This document shows, one piece after another, positions 5,213-5,264 of a DNA stretch of 5,264 bases (positions are counted from its first letter, which is position 1; each line of letters starts with the position of its first letter). Source of the stretch: Planctomycetota bacterium (GTDB lineage Bacteria > Planctomycetota > PLA2 > JAEUHO01); assembly GCA_026647295.1 (NCBI GenBank), contig JAPKHB010000278.1, forward strand, positions 1 through 5,264, written 5' to 3'. Position numbers and translations under genes: made by a program. Under the pieces are notes generated by a model that was given only the letters and a program-made list of their open reading frames with translations, was not told the origin of the DNA and made no database searches.

Positions 5213-5224
5213 ACGAAGCAGGGA

Positions 5225-5264
5225 TGGAGCGCCCGATGAGATTCGAACTCACGACATTCAACCT
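5225..5264 (-). tRNA. 3' part of a tRNA, probably tRNA-Gly
   Basis: Read on the minus strand the segment ends in CGGGCGC (acceptor 3' strand, 5235-5229), T as discriminator base and an encoded CCA (5227-5225). Before it stands a perfect T arm: GTGAG, loop TTCGAAT, CTCAT (5252-5236). GGTTG (5263-5259) would be the 3' side of the anticodon stem, with AATGTC as a short variable loop. U at position 73 together with this layout suits bacterial tRNA-Gly, probably GCC, with tRNA-Cys the next option. The anticodon and 5' half lie beyond the window, so the identity is inference; that it is a tRNA is nearly certain. Confidence 0.88.

Noticed and set aside
1..5264. CRISPR arrays, insertion sequences, rRNA
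   Set aside because: No regularly spaced repeats of suitable length, no transposase-like frame with terminal inverted repeats, and no rRNA-like stretch were seen.

Overview
The window looks like a very GC-rich Gram-negative chromosome. A lipoprotein with a lipobox and a class II ABC importer of the BtuCDF/FecCD type point that way. Codons in the left two thirds almost always end in G or C. A high-GC proteobacterium or a similar lineage fits, but nothing here fixes the taxon, and a metagenomic origin is possible.

Left and centre (1-3711): one compact minus-strand operon, read right to left. It encodes a small lipoprotein, a DoxX-like four-helix membrane protein, an ABC ATPase, a periplasmic-type binding protein (BtuF-like, Peripla_BP_2 family) and a FecCD/BtuC-type permease. 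Three junctions are 4-base ATGA or GTGA overlaps and the fourth is a 24-base gap, so the genes are very probably co-transcribed and translationally coupled. The last three should form a cobalamin or iron-siderophore importer. Its ATPase lacks the usual Q-loop glutamine. The permease reading frame lacks the family's usual last ~50 residues and runs in frame into what looks like the signal peptide and start of an unrelated small exported protein, which continues off the left edge.

Middle (3712-4119): no convincing gene. The G-rich leader of the lipoprotein gene carries a canonical G-quadruplex motif.

Right (4120-5224): a region of different texture. Codons ending in G or C fall from about 97% to about 73%. 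It holds a three-helix membrane protein, a 54-residue ORF overlapping its 3' end, and an acidic Trp-rich ORF with no clear start. None is recognised. Between them lie about 330 bases with nested inverted repeats.

Right edge (5225-5264): the 3' part of a minus-strand tRNA, probably tRNA-Gly, with CCA encoded. Just beyond its 3' end lie three tandem decamers beginning GCGCAA at exact 10-base spacing, inside a strong hairpin. A tRNA 3' end, phased short repeats and a composition shift together resemble the edge of an integrated element, but no integrase or second attachment site is visible.
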